Source of the DNA: Marinobacter xestospongiae
GTDB taxonomy: Bacteria > Pseudomonadota > Gammaproteobacteria > Pseudomonadales > Oleiphilaceae
Direction: 5' to 3'
NCBI RefSeq assembly: GCF_023156385.1
Contig: NZ_JAKZAK010000035.1
Coordinates: 1 to 48,985 of the forward strand
DNA length: 48,985 bases
The position numbers and the translations under genes are program-made. The notes below the pieces were generated by a model, which saw only the letters and a list, made by a program, of their open reading frames with translations, did not search any database and was not told the origin of the DNA. Positions 24,657-33,390 of the stretch are shown here, in pieces. How positions within the stretch are numbered: position 1 is the first letter of the stretch; the number at the start of each line of letters is the position of its first letter.

Positions 24657-25601
24657 TTATGCAGGGGTGACCTGGTACTCATGAATAAGGAATTCGTTAT
24701 CGTCACCCTTGGCGACCACCCAGCGCTCGTTCATCAGCAGGTTCACTGAACCGCCCTCATACAGCTCAGCCGTCAGGCGCACCTGCACGCGAGTGATCAG
24801 ATGTGTCGCCTGCACCTCAATCTTCACTTGCTCAATCTGATGGGTGCAGCCGGGCTTGAATTCGCTTCTGATCAGGCGATACCAGTCTTTGAACCCGGCA
24901 TGGCCGTGAAAGGTGCCCTCGGGCATGCTCCAAACGACTTCCGGTGACAGATGCGAGAGGAAAAAACGGTTGTTTTCCGGCAACTCGTCGAACGTTGCAA
25001 ACCAATGCTTGATAAATTTCCGCAGTGCCGGTTCGGGAGATGTGAGTACATGTTCGATGCGATCAATCAGACGATTCGCATGCTCCGCCGCTTTTTCCAG
25101 AACATCTTCAAGGGTGTTGTAAACCCCCGGGATGTAAACCATTCCGTGGGTGTATACCGGTGATAGATAAGTCATCCCAGTGAGATAAGCCGTCTGTTGC
25201 AGCGGACGAACCAGTTGCTCGATGGTGAAGTGATTAAAACCGAGAGGATCGTAGGCTTCTTCTGAACCACCCACCGTTGTGGAAATAATGAAGTTCTTGT
25301 CTTTCAGTTTGTCACCACGGGAGCCGTAGGCAAAGTTGTAGGCCAGAACCTCATCGATCCACACTTTCATCAGCGCCGGAACCGAGTACCAGTAAAAGGG
25401 AAACTGAAGCACGATGACCTCGGCTTCAAGCAACGCCGCCTGCTCCCGCTCGATATCGATCCGGTAATCCGGGTATAGCTGATCCAACCGTCTGATATCG
25501 ACCCGCTCAAGCCGTTCCTCTAATTGCTCCAGAATCAGTTTGTTGGCGTTGCTCTTTTCAAGATCGGGATGTCCCGAAATCACTACCACTTGTGAAGACA
25601 T
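24657..25601 (-). CDS. Flavodoxin-fold NAD(P)H oxidoreductase fused to an NTF2-like domain
   Basis: The first 190 residues follow the Flavodoxin_2 pattern of KefF/KefG and MdaB-type quinone reductases: VVISGHPDLEKSNANKLI, then VIVLQFPFYWYSVPALMKVWIDEVL, FIISTTVGGSEEAYDPLGFNHF and LTGMTYLSPVYTHG. Residues from about 200 form an NTF2/SnoaL-like domain: FIKHWFATFDELPENNRFF, VVWSMPEGTFHGHAGFKDWY and a closing ERWVVAKGDDNEFLIHEYQV. The usual enzyme ends near residue 190-200, so this is a fusion. It likely reduces quinones or nitro compounds with FMN, with the added pocket shaping substrate choice (inference). AGAGG precedes ATG 25601. It diverges from lysR 25722. Confidence 0.87.
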   Translation of the reverse strand: MSSQVVVISGHPDLEKSNANKLILEQLEERLERVDIRRLDQLYPDYRIDIEREQAALLEAEVIVLQFPFYWYSVPALMKVWIDEVLAYNFAYGSRGDKLKDKNFIISTTVGGSEEAYDPLGFNHFTIEQLVRPLQQTAYLTGMTYLSPVYTHGMVYIPGVYNTLEDVLEKAAEHANRLIDRIEHVLTSPEPALRKFIKHWFATFDELPENNRFFLSHLSPEVVWSMPEGTFHGHAGFKDWYRLIRSEFKPGCTHQIEQVKIEVQATHLITRVQVRLTAELYEGGSVNLLMNERWVVAKGDDNEFLIHEYQVTPA

Positions 25602-25721
25602 AACCAGCCTCTTTCCGTTCGTTCATTGATTGCCTAACGATAAGGGCCGATGAATATTTCGAGAAGGCTAGCAATATCTATAAAATAATTAGGCCCAGAC
25701 TAATAATCGGAGATCTGTTTA

Positions 25722-26639
25722 ATGGATGGTTCCTTGTATAACCAACTCACTGTGTTCCACACGGTGGCGGATACCGGCGGTTTTAATGCGGCGGCCCGCA
25801 AACTTGAAATTTCGGCCCCCTCTGTCAGCCAGGCTATCCGCTCGCTGGAACAGACCCTGGGACTGCCAGTGTTCACACGTTCAACACGAAGAGTGGAATT
25901 AACGGAGACCGGACGACAGCTTCGTGCAGACACCCGTGGGCCAATGGACCAGCTGGCCCACGCAATCGAACTGACCAAAAGCCAGAGCATGCATGCCCGG
26001 GGAACGGTGCGCATTACTGTGCCTAGGTTCGCCTACGAATTTTTGATCAAACCCAACTTGAACGAGTTTTGCCAACGCTATCCGGACGTTACCCTCGAGG
26101 TCGCTTTGGCCGATGCCGTTGTCGATATCGTTGAGGAGGGGTTTGACCTGGGTATCCGCTTTGGCGACCGGGTCAAGGATTCAATGGTGGCCATGGAGCT
26201 AGAACCGAAAATGCGAGAGGCGCTGTTCGTATCCCCGGAGTACGCGAACACTCGGGGGGTGCCACGCAACCTCAAGGAACTGGCGGAACACCGGTTGATT
26301 GATTACCGGTTTATCAGCTCAAACACCCTGGCGCCGTTGAGGCTGCGCAGTGATAACGAAGTGATTGATGTGAAGCTGCAATCCGCCTTGGTGGTCAACG
26401 ACACAGGCGCTATGGTTGACGCGGCCCTGGCGGGCGTGGGAATTGGGCGCCTGGTTCTGCCAGGCGTCCAACCAAAGCTAGAATCCGGTGAGCTGGTTCC
26501 TGTCCTTGAGGATCATTGGTTCACGTATCCGGGGCTTTTTCTCTATTTTACCCAGAAGAGCCAGAACGCTCTCAGAGTCAGGGCTCTGATCGATTTTTTG
26601 CGAGAGAAGGCACGGGAGCGAAAAGAGCGTAGCCCGTGA
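25722..26639 (+). CDS. LysR-family regulator (CrgA/DmlR-like)
   Basis: A 305-residue LysR protein with helix-turn-helix TGGFNAAARKLEISAPSVSQ at about residues 18-37 and the linker SLEQTLGLPVFTRSTRRVEL, typical of the large CrgA/DmlR subgroup. The effector domain follows, with GVGIGRLVLPGVQPKLESGELVPVLE near the end. It diverges from the flavodoxin/NTF2 fusion gene across 120 bases and is its likely activator. The last 62 coding bases overlap the convergent kinase gene, an unusually long overlap. Confidence 0.93.
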   Translation: MDGSLYNQLTVFHTVADTGGFNAAARKLEISAPSVSQAIRSLEQTLGLPVFTRSTRRVELTETGRQLRADTRGPMDQLAHAIELTKSQSMHARGTVRITVPRFAYEFLIKPNLNEFCQRYPDVTLEVALADAVVDIVEEGFDLGIRFGDRVKDSMVAMELEPKMREALFVSPEYANTRGVPRNLKELAEHRLIDYRFISSNTLAPLRLRSDNEVIDVKLQSALVVNDTGAMVDAALAGVGIGRLVLPGVQPKLESGELVPVLEDHWFTYPGLFLYFTQKSQNALRVRALIDFLREKARERKERSP

Positions 26640-27306
26640 CCCAGCGGCGCGCCGCTTTGGCAAATCGTTTAGGCGTATAGATGTTCTTCCGATAATGTTT
26701 CCGGAAATAGTCCTGCAGCAGCTCGGGCATAGACTCTCTGTCAAATCGATCCCACAACTTCAGCACGCCGATCAGATCTTTACGCAAAGCCCAGTCTTTC
26801 ACCATTGGCGGCAGCTTGTCCGTGGGTATCGCGGATCCGAAATCAATGACGACTGGATGACCTTCTCTGGAAACCAGAACATTTCCGGAGTTGCCGAGAT
26901 CCAGGTGAACCACACCGCTCTGATGCATCGTTTTGACGTCGTTGAACAGCTGCGAGAAGAAACCCTCCGGTGCGCCGTTGCTCTGCGCGACTGCCTTAAT
27001 GGCGTTCCCTTCGATGAATCGATAGTGGATAGTCGGCGAGGCACCTAGGTGCCTATGGACCTGGCTCGGCGTGAACTTAAGGTGTTCGACCTTTTTCAGC
27101 ATTTTGAACTCGTGGAGAGCGAGAAACCGAAAATAGCGGCCCAGGAGACCTCGGGAAAACCTGAAGGCCTTGTAAACGTGTTTTCTGCCTTCGCTGTCAG
27201 CTCCTACAGAGATCACCGGCTTATACCATGGTTGACCAGTGGCCAGCTCAGATTTGGCGGACCCAATGCCGGAACCCATCGCTGGGCAATTCGCGTGGCT
27301 GTTCAT
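26578..27306 (-). CDS. Small protein-kinase-like (LPS-kinase/RIO-like) protein
   Basis: This 242-residue protein has a minimal kinase core: a candidate ATP-anchoring Lys46 in HVYKAFRF, the catalytic loop GVVHLDLGNSGNVLV (His134, Asp136, Asn142) and the metal-binding VIDFGSA (Asp155, Phe156, Gly157). It lacks the large C-lobe of eukaryote-type kinases and resembles the compact kinases that phosphorylate lipopolysaccharide core sugars or are RIO-like; membrane or soluble substrate cannot be told. AGGAGG stands five bases before ATG 27306. Its 3' end overlaps the convergent lysR by 62 bases. No sugar or LPS gene is nearby to suggest a partner. Confidence 0.83.
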   Translation of the reverse strand: MNSHANCPAMGSGIGSAKSELATGQPWYKPVISVGADSEGRKHVYKAFRFSRGLLGRYFRFLALHEFKMLKKVEHLKFTPSQVHRHLGASPTIHYRFIEGNAIKAVAQSNGAPEGFFSQLFNDVKTMHQSGVVHLDLGNSGNVLVSREGHPVVIDFGSAIPTDKLPPMVKDWALRKDLIGVLKLWDRFDRESMPELLQDYFRKHYRKNIYTPKRFAKAARRWVTGYALFAPVPSLAKNRSEP

Positions 27307-27501
27307 TTCCCCTCCTAATTCTCAATGCGTGCGGATTGACGGAGCAGGAACGACAAACTGGAAGTGGCCAACTCATCTCGCCTGCAAATGCCGCCTCACG
27401 CGCCATTTGCAGGGAATTATTGAGGGTTTGGAGAGTTCTGAATAATTCTATTGCGGTATCTTTATCATCACCGGAAATGATGATTGCTTTGGCAGGCCAG
27501 T

Positions 27502-28455
27502 TCAGGCGATGGCTTTTGTCATGGGTTGACCGCAAGGGGAATTTGTCATGATGTCATGCCAACGTTCGCGGAGCAGTCGCTCCATGTGGTCCCGAAGCCA
27601 GACTATACCGGGGTCCCGGTCATGACGAGCGTGCCAAATGAGATACAAGCTGGTGGCATCTACCTCGAAGGGCAGTTGCCCCATCCATAGCCCCTCAAGA
27701 AAACCGCAGTCCTGGCTGATCAGTTCGGGAACGGCCGCTATGAGATTGGAGTCTCTCAGAACCTGGGGAACAATCGAGAAATGGTTGACGGTAGCGGCAA
27801 TGCGGCGGCTGTATCCCTTCTGATCGAGGTAGCTGTCAACGAATCCGTGAGCATCACCAGACATGGTCACGAGCAGATGCTTGGCCTCGAGGAACTCATC
27901 CATAGTGATCTGCCGGCCTGCCAATGGATGGTCCTGACGCATTGCCAAAACATAACCGCCCTCGAATAGCCAGGTACTGCGCAGGCTGTGGTCGTGTTGA
28001 TTAAGCATTCCCACCGCAAGGTCCACGTGCGCCTCACGCAGATCATCGTAGGTACCATCCGGCGTGTAAGGCACCGCGTGAATATCAACCCCGGGTGCCT
28101 GATGCTCCAGAAGCTCAATCAACTGGCGCCAGATCATCTCGACAATGACATCAGTGACCGCGATGCGAAAGGTGCGCTTGGAGCTCGGTGGATCAAACTG
28201 CGTTGCACTGACTGCGTTGGTCAACGCAAACATGTGATCGCCCACCTGATCCCAGAGGCTAAGAGCATAAGACGTGGGTTCAATCTGACGGCCCTTTCGA
28301 ACGAAAAGGGGGTCATTCCAGATCTGACGCATTCGGGATATGGCGTTGGACACTGCGGGTTGCGTCATGGCAAGGCGATCCGCTGCACGGGTGACCGACC
28401 GCTCCGTCATGATGGCGTCAAAAATATACAACAGCTGGAGTTCTTGCGTTTTCAT
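27502..28455 (-). CDS. LysR-family regulator (NodD/LeuO-like subgroup)
   Basis: The protein (317 residues) opens with LQLLYIFDAIMTERSVTRAA and a helix-turn-helix around TRAADRLAMTQPAVSNAISR, then the RQIWNDPLFVRKGRQIEPT segment of the NodD/LeuO subgroup. The effector domain is complete. Neither side shows a clear divergent target: thioredoxin follows upstream on the same strand, separated by a terminator, and the kinase lies downstream on the same strand. It may act on distant genes. The 195 bases between its stop and the kinase start hold no gene or structure that I can see. Confidence 0.92.
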   Translation of the reverse strand: MKTQELQLLYIFDAIMTERSVTRAADRLAMTQPAVSNAISRMRQIWNDPLFVRKGRQIEPTSYALSLWDQVGDHMFALTNAVSATQFDPPSSKRTFRIAVTDVIVEMIWRQLIELLEHQAPGVDIHAVPYTPDGTYDDLREAHVDLAVGMLNQHDHSLRSTWLFEGGYVLAMRQDHPLAGRQITMDEFLEAKHLLVTMSGDAHGFVDSYLDQKGYSRRIAATVNHFSIVPQVLRDSNLIAAVPELISQDCGFLEGLWMGQLPFEVDATSLYLIWHARHDRDPGIVWLRDHMERLLRERWHDIMTNSPCGQPMTKAIA

Positions 28456-28554
28456 TGCGTGTTCCTGGCGATTGAAACCGCCTAAGTCTGGCCCGGTTAG
28501 CTCTGAACCGCAATTGCGATATTCCTGTAGGCCTTTTGCGGCCCACGAAACGCG

Positions 28555-28578
28555 AAAAGCCTCCGCGAGGGAGGCTTT
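28555..28578 (-). terminator. Rho-independent terminator of the thioredoxin gene
   Basis: Read leftward, AAAGCCTCC and GGAGGCTTT make a 9-bp stem with a five-base loop (28565-28569) that runs into TTTT. It lies ten bases past the thioredoxin stop. Confidence 0.85.
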
Positions 28579-28587
28579 AATGCCGCT

Positions 28588-28911
28588 TTATAGGTTGCCT
28601 TTTACAAAGGTTCTTAGTTCCCCAAGACTTCCGGCGCCAGTTTTCTGGGCGACCATGCCGCCGTCATCAAACAGTGCCAGTGTGGGAATGCTGCGGATAC
28701 GCATCTTCGCGGTGATCTCGGGGCTGTCATCCACATTGACCTTTGCAATCGTGAGCGCTTCACCGAATTCATCGGCGATCGCTTCAAGCATTGGTGCAAC
28801 CGTTTTGCACGGCCCGCACCAGGGAGCCCAAAAATCAACGAGCACCGGCTGTTCGCTTTTTTCGACGGCCTCTTTGAAGTTTGCATCGGTTACTTCGATG
28901 ATGTTGCTCAT
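28588..28911 (-). CDS. trxA: Thioredoxin
   Basis: A 107-residue thioredoxin, the classic length, with the active site FWAPWCGPCK (Cys32, Cys35), the buried Asp26 in VLVDFW, and the cis-proline loop IRSIPTLALF. It reduces protein disulfides in the cytoplasm using thioredoxin reductase. AAAGGAGGT, a near-perfect ribosome binding site, precedes the ATG, pointing to strong expression. It stands alone, with its own terminator and no co-directional partner. Its sequence (KMRIRSIPTL, SLGELRTFV) differs from the usual E. coli TrxA, so it may be an accessory copy; naming it trxA reflects the family rather than proof of being the main thioredoxin. Confidence 0.93.
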   Translation of the reverse strand: MSNIIEVTDANFKEAVEKSEQPVLVDFWAPWCGPCKTVAPMLEAIADEFGEALTIAKVNVDDSPEITAKMRIRSIPTLALFDDGGMVAQKTGAGSLGELRTFVKGNL

Positions 28912-29026
28912 TTAGATACCTCCTTTACCCTTTGGGTTAGTTCAAGAATGAGGTCTCGACGCGGTAAAGACCAATTCCAGTGCGGTATATGTTTCATTCA
29001 TCTGGCTGATGAATACCCTCTTGCCA

Positions 29027-30052
29027 TTACAGCCGCGTGCTGAGCACAATCCCTCCCCAGGCGAGGGTGCGGTCTCCTTTACCCGATTTGATTTCAGAGC
29101 TTTGCACTCGCAACACATAACTGATCTCGCTGCCACCAACGAAGCTGTGGGTGTAGCCGCCCCAGACTTCGGCCAACAGAACGTTCAGGTCATTGGCGCC
29201 CAACTCGTGGTCCGAATCACGGAACTGCCCCTGAAGAAAGGCGTTGTAGGCCCGCGCTTTCACCGACAGGCCTCCCCAGAAATAGCTCTCACGGCCGCCT
29301 GGGGCCGACACTCCCGGCGCACGCTCGCCGTAGGCCATCAGCTCAGGATTAAAGCGGTTGTCGGGCGAGGAGATTAAACCATCACGGAACACCAGAGCCG
29401 CGCCAAATTCCGTCAAATAGCCAACGGACCCAAAATAGGTGACTTTGTATTTCTGGTTAGGTTGGCTGGCGTCCAGATACTGGTGATACGCTGCCGAGTA
29501 CCTGAGCGTAGCCTCACCGCCGTCTGAGATCTGATGATCCCAACCGTTTGCCCGATCGCTACCCACCAGTTTATGGACCGCATTTTGACTTGCGTTGAAC
29601 GCGTTTAGCCCCAGAACTCCGACAGTCATCGACGTTGTCCAGCCGGAGTCTGCGTCTGGCGATTCGTAACTCTGGCTGGCAGACAGGTAGACCAGGCTGC
29701 TATACGGCCGATCACTTCGATCAATGTCCGATGCGCTGATCTCTTCAGGGGTAAACCCGTACGCACCTAACTCAAGCGCGGCGCTCTTTGGTATTTCAAC
29801 GCGGCCACCCAGAACAGGCAGTAACACCCCATCCAACCCCTGACTCACTTGCGAGACGGGGTTATCAATGAATTCCGCGGAATTGGAGGAATAGGTAATC
29901 GCGAGACCGGCTGTGTAGTCTCTGTCTGTTTGTGTCGGCGCAAACAGGTCATTGTCTGTCGAAATTGCGAGTACCGAGTCGCCAGACTGAGCGTGCGCAG
30001 AGGAAGCGAAACCAACGGTTGCCAGAGAAGCGATCAATAAACGACGAAACAT
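29027..30052 (-). CDS. LpxR-like outer-membrane protein (DUF2219 family)
   Basis: This 341-residue protein has a Sec signal peptide (FRRLLIASLATVGFASSAHA, cleavage before QSGD) and a beta-barrel-like pattern of alternating strands ending in Leu. The STDNDLFAPTQTDRDYTAGL segment matches the start of LpxR lipid A 3'-O-deacylases, where the Asn-Asp pair is catalytic; RPYSSLVYLSAS and NGWDHQISDGGEATLRY are the other shared blocks. LpxR trims an acyl chain from lipid A in the outer membrane. Whether all catalytic residues are kept cannot be settled by eye, so the activity is unproven. I chose ATG 30052 (GGAG upstream) over 30070. Confidence 0.85.
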   Translation of the reverse strand: MFRRLLIASLATVGFASSAHAQSGDSVLAISTDNDLFAPTQTDRDYTAGLAITYSSNSAEFIDNPVSQVSQGLDGVLLPVLGGRVEIPKSAALELGAYGFTPEEISASDIDRSDRPYSSLVYLSASQSYESPDADSGWTTSMTVGVLGLNAFNASQNAVHKLVGSDRANGWDHQISDGGEATLRYSAAYHQYLDASQPNQKYKVTYFGSVGYLTEFGAALVFRDGLISSPDNRFNPELMAYGERAPGVSAPGGRESYFWGGLSVKARAYNAFLQGQFRDSDHELGANDLNVLLAEVWGGYTHSFVGGSEISYVLRVQSSEIKSGKGDRTLAWGGIVLSTRL

Positions 30053-30343
30053 AGCCAACTCCGAATTCAAATCGGTCGAAAAGTTGGCTGCTATTTTTCA
30101 AATCAGGGACTGGCAGGACTAATCATGCGTTGATATTCAAAACATCACTCAATGTTATATGTAAGTAGTAATACGACCCGAAAATGCCCAGTCTCGAGTC
30201 AGAGCCATCACAAAAGATGATGTTCTCCATACCGTTTCAGAATTATTCTTTGAAAACCTTCGCTCTCATAATTCTCCCATCTGATGCCCGACCGAATTAG
30301 GCGACGGGATCAGCTGAACTCACTCAATGATTGGAGAATTGAA

Positions 30344-30595
30344 ATGCGTAAAGCTGCACTGATTAGCCTGGTTTCACTCATGGCTGCGACCGCCCTGCCC
30401 GCCCACGCGACCCTGGCAGACCGCAAGTCGGACCAGCTAAACACCGAAGAAGCGCGCCCCGCACCCTACAGCGGACAGGTCGTCATTCGTGGGGAGATTC
30501 AGGATCGCAACGCGAACCATCAGGACGCGGAGCCTGCGCCATACAGCGGTCAAGTTGTTATCCGAGGCGAAGTTCGTTCCGAAAGCCACGGCTAA
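30344..30595 (+). CDS. Small exported protein with a duplicated 13-residue motif
   Basis: I do not know this family. The 83-residue product begins with a Sec signal peptide (RKAALISLVSLMAATALPAHA, cleavage about residue 22). The mature part, about 61 residues, carries PAPYSGQVVIRGE twice, at residues 39-51 and 64-76, a period of 25. The motif is identical at all 13 positions, yet 11 of the 13 codons differ at the third base, so it is held by selection on the protein. GGAG sits eight bases before ATG 30344 and a terminator follows. The 273 bases to the LpxR-like gene form a divergent promoter region in which I see no strong dyad. A periplasmic or secreted role is inferred from the signal. Confidence 0.83.
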   Translation: MRKAALISLVSLMAATALPAHATLADRKSDQLNTEEARPAPYSGQVVIRGEIQDRNANHQDAEPAPYSGQVVIRGEVRSESHG

Positions 30596-30630
30596 GGAAC
30601 GCGTTTTGTAGAGGTTTCATTTGCGTCTTT

Positions 30631-30654
30631 GCACCAGGGATGGTGCCTTTTATT
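30631..30654 (+). terminator. Rho-independent terminator after the small exported protein gene
   Basis: GCACCA (30631-30636) pairs with TGGTGC (30641-30646) over a GGGA tetraloop, followed by CTTTTATT. It closes the single-gene unit begun at 30344. Confidence 0.78.
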
Positions 30655-30672
30655 CAGCTTCTTGCTTCATGT

Positions 30673-31581
30673 TTATTTAATCAGCCAGGGCGGCTCCCGT
30701 CCGATCTTATCCACCAGAAAGTCGATAAAAACCCGGACCTTCGCGGTCAGTACGTTGGATTTCGGATACACCAGCCAGAGCGCAGGCTCCGCATCCATTC
30801 GATAATCCTCCAACACCTGCACCAGCGTTCCCTCAGACAGCTCACGGTGAACACTCCAAAGTGCATGCAAGGCAATGCCCGCGCCTTCCAGCGTGGCAAT
30901 TTTATAGCTTAGTCCATCGTCAATAATGAGTCGGTTCTGGGTGTTTCGAGGATCCAGGCTTTGCTTCACTCCCCCAGGCCCAAGCAAGGCAATCGAGGTT
31001 TGCGACTTGAAGGCAATCAATTGGTGAGAGGCCAGATCCCCCGGGCTATCGGGTGTGCCCCATTTCATTAGATAGTCCGGTGACGCGCAGAATACACGCC
31101 GGTCATCTGCGAGCCGGCGCGCCTTCAGGTTGCTGTCCGGCAACACCGAATCTCTCAGTGCCAGATCAAAGCTCCCTTGAATGAGATCAAGCTCCATATC
31201 AGAAAGCCTCAGATCCAGATTGATTCCGGGATACTGCTCAAGAAAGGTAGGCACCAACGGCACAATATATTGCTGAGCGAAGGTACTGGAAGCGGTGAAA
31301 CGGAGTGTGCCGGACACATGCTCCCGCCTGAAGCCCAGAGCCGCCATCGCAGCATTTTCCTGAGCCAGGATTTCTCTGGCAAACGGCAGAAACTCGGCGC
31401 CCTCGGTCGATAGGGCAACTTTTCGGGTTGAGCGCCTCAAAAGGTCAGCGCCGACCACATTCTCAAGCTTCGCGAGCCGGGCGCTAGCCACTGCCGGGGG
31501 CATGCCCAGCTCCCTACCTGCGGCACTGATGTTGAGTTTTTCGGCTGCCAGAACGAACAGCTTTACACCTTCGGTATCCAC
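30673..31581 (-). CDS. LysR-family regulator (CrgA/DmlR-like) of the adjacent reductase
   Basis: A 302-residue LysR protein; the helix-turn-helix KLNISAAGRELGMPPAVASARL lies at about residues 15-36, followed by ENVVGADLLRRSTRKVALS. The effector domain is full length, ending in RVFIDFLVDKIGREPPWL. It diverges from the MDR reductase at 31696 over a 114-base AT-rich region and is likely to control it. The intergenic DNA contains GAAAACGA and CCGTTTAT, two blocks also found, closer together, upstream of the MFS operon at 38.4 kb, which has a similar LysR gene. Confidence 0.92.
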   Translation of the reverse strand: MDTEGVKLFVLAAEKLNISAAGRELGMPPAVASARLAKLENVVGADLLRRSTRKVALSTEGAEFLPFAREILAQENAAMAALGFRREHVSGTLRFTASSTFAQQYIVPLVPTFLEQYPGINLDLRLSDMELDLIQGSFDLALRDSVLPDSNLKARRLADDRRVFCASPDYLMKWGTPDSPGDLASHQLIAFKSQTSIALLGPGGVKQSLDPRNTQNRLIIDDGLSYKIATLEGAGIALHALWSVHRELSEGTLVQVLEDYRMDAEPALWLVYPKSNVLTAKVRVFIDFLVDKIGREPPWLIK

Positions 31582-31695
31582 GCTTTATATCCAATTTGCG
31601 AATTCTGAAAACGATTATTGACCGTTTATTCAGGTTTATCGAGTCTTTATTCTGTTTTCTACCGCTAGAAACCCCCTACAAACTGGAGTTAACCA

Positions 31696-32682
31696 ATGAA
31701 AGCCATGGTTCTGAGTCAGTACGGCCCTGAAGCATCATTCGAGCAGACCGAGATGAAAGCACCTCTGGCCAACCCGGGCCAGGTAATCGTCCGCGTTGCG
31801 GCAACGAGCATCAACACCGTCGACACCATGATTCGCCAGATGGGCAAGGACCTCCCGCTGGCACCGGACCTGCCGGCAGTGCTCGGCATGGACTTCGCCG
31901 GAACCATTGAGGCAGTGGGCGAAGGCGTGACCAGTTTTGCGCCCGGTGATGAAGTGTATGGTTGTGCTGGCGGTTTGGCCGATCTGCAGGGCGCACTCGC
32001 CGAATTGATGCCCGCCGACGCACGGTTGATTGCCCACAAGCCGAAACGTCTGTCGATGCGTGAAGCAGCTGCATTGCCGTTGGTTGGGATCACGGCATTT
32101 GAGGGCCTGCAGAGAGCCGGCGTAAAGGCCGGGCAGAAATTGCTGGTGCACGGTGGCACCGGTGGTGTGGGCCATGTCGCGGTTCAGTTGGCCAAGCACT
32201 TTGGTGCCACTGTTTATTCAACCGCCTCCGGTGAGCAGGCATTCGACATCGTCAAAAGCTACGGCGCTACCCCGATCGATTACAGGACTGAAACCGTTGC
32301 AGACTATGTGCAGACCCACACCTCAGGTAACGGCTTTGATGTGGTCTTCGATTCGGTCGGTGGCGAAAACATGACCAACAGCTTTGATGCGGCAGCCCTC
32401 AATGGCCATGTGAGTACGACTGTCGCCATGGTTGAACTTGATCTTACCACCGCTCACTTTAAAGGCCTGTCGATTCACGTTGTCTTCATGCTGATTCCCA
32501 TGCTGCACAACCATCACCGGGAAGCGCACGGTGAAATCCTGGCCCAACTGGCGCAGATTGTGGATCAGGGTGGAGTCAAGCCGCTTCTGGATGAGCAGAC
32601 ATTCAGCCTCTCCGAAGTGGGCAAAGCCCATGATCGTCTGACCAGTGGCCAGGCCATCGGTAAGGTGGTCGTGGAGGTGTGA
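31696..32682 (+). CDS. Quinone oxidoreductase-like MDR family reductase
   Basis: A 328-residue medium-chain dehydrogenase/reductase of the zinc-free quinone-reductase type. The catalytic-domain opening is MKAMVLSQYGPEASFEQTEM, followed by LGMDFAGTIEAVGEGVTSFAPGDEVYGCAGG, the cofactor-domain LVHGGTGGVGHVAVQLAKHFGATVY, and GFDVVFDSVGG. The zinc-binding Cys and His set of alcohol dehydrogenases is not seen. It probably reduces quinones or enones with NADPH. The ATG has GGAG upstream. It diverges from lysR 30673-31581. A weak terminator-like hairpin follows the stop. Confidence 0.92.
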   Translation: MKAMVLSQYGPEASFEQTEMKAPLANPGQVIVRVAATSINTVDTMIRQMGKDLPLAPDLPAVLGMDFAGTIEAVGEGVTSFAPGDEVYGCAGGLADLQGALAELMPADARLIAHKPKRLSMREAAALPLVGITAFEGLQRAGVKAGQKLLVHGGTGGVGHVAVQLAKHFGATVYSTASGEQAFDIVKSYGATPIDYRTETVADYVQTHTSGNGFDVVFDSVGGENMTNSFDAAALNGHVSTTVAMVELDLTTAHFKGLSIHVVFMLIPMLHNHHREAHGEILAQLAQIVDQGGVKPLLDEQTFSLSEVGKAHDRLTSGQAIGKVVVEV

Positions 32683-32690
32683 GAAAAACC

Positions 32691-32728
32691 GAGACCGCAG
32701 GGTTCGCCGGACTCGACGGTCTCTTGTT
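32691..32728. terminator. Weak terminator-like hairpin between convergent genes
   Basis: GAGACCG (32691-32697) pairs with CGGTCTC (32717-32723), with a 19-base loop and a short T-rich tail. The loop is long, so confidence is low. Confidence 0.35.
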
Positions 32729-33390
32729 CAGAGATTCTGGTTGGCGACCTCAATGCCAATCAGATTCTCGAACACCTTTTGGGGCTGCCAGGTGGAACCC
32801 AACAGGCTCAGATCTTTCAGGTACAGAGTGCGAACATCCAGCTCCACCATTGGCCCTGCAATGGCACCGGAGGCCACATACCGACCACCCCTTGCCAATA
32901 CCTCCAACAGCTCCGGCCATTGGGGGCCTGCCACCAGATCTGCCACAACCTGAATACTGTCTTTCTCCAGACTATTCAGCAGCGACTGCCCCCGTGCAAT
33001 GACGTGATCCGCTCCGGGCCTGCGAACCTCCTCAAACTTGGACTCACCACTGACGGCGATGACTTCAGCTCCGCGGCGCTTGGCCAGTTGGATAGCCGCT
33101 GACCCGACACCGCCCGAGGCGCCGGTAATGAGTATCCGTTCGCCGTTTTTCAAGTCAGCCTTTTCGAGCATGCCTTCTGCGGTCGAGTAAGCGCATGGGA
33201 ATGAAGCGAGTCCTGCATCGCTCAGTGAACTATTCACTGCAAAAACTTCGCTGGATCGTGCAACGGCATACTCGGCGTAGCCACCGTTGCATTCGGAACC
33301 AAACGTGATCAGATTGTAAGAGGACGGATTATCTGGCGATTGCTGCATGGGGCGAACCAGTACCCGTTCGCCAATCCAGCCTGAATCCAC
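32728..33390 (-). pseudogene. Zinc-type alcohol dehydrogenase (MDR), 5' end deleted
   Basis: The remaining 220 codons encode the second two-thirds of an MDR dehydrogenase: GERVLVRP, GSECNGGYAEYAVA, FPCAYSTAEGMLEKADL, and the cofactor motif ILITGASGGVGSAAIQLAKRRGA, ending normally after KDLSLLGSTWQ. The first 100 or so residues, with the catalytic-domain start, are missing, and the frame meets the fragment of a rightward lysR gene at about 33385. Both genes lost their 5' ends at this point, so a single deletion is the simplest account. A GTG at 33390 is the only possible start and has no promoter behind it except the lysR remnant. Confidence 0.85.
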
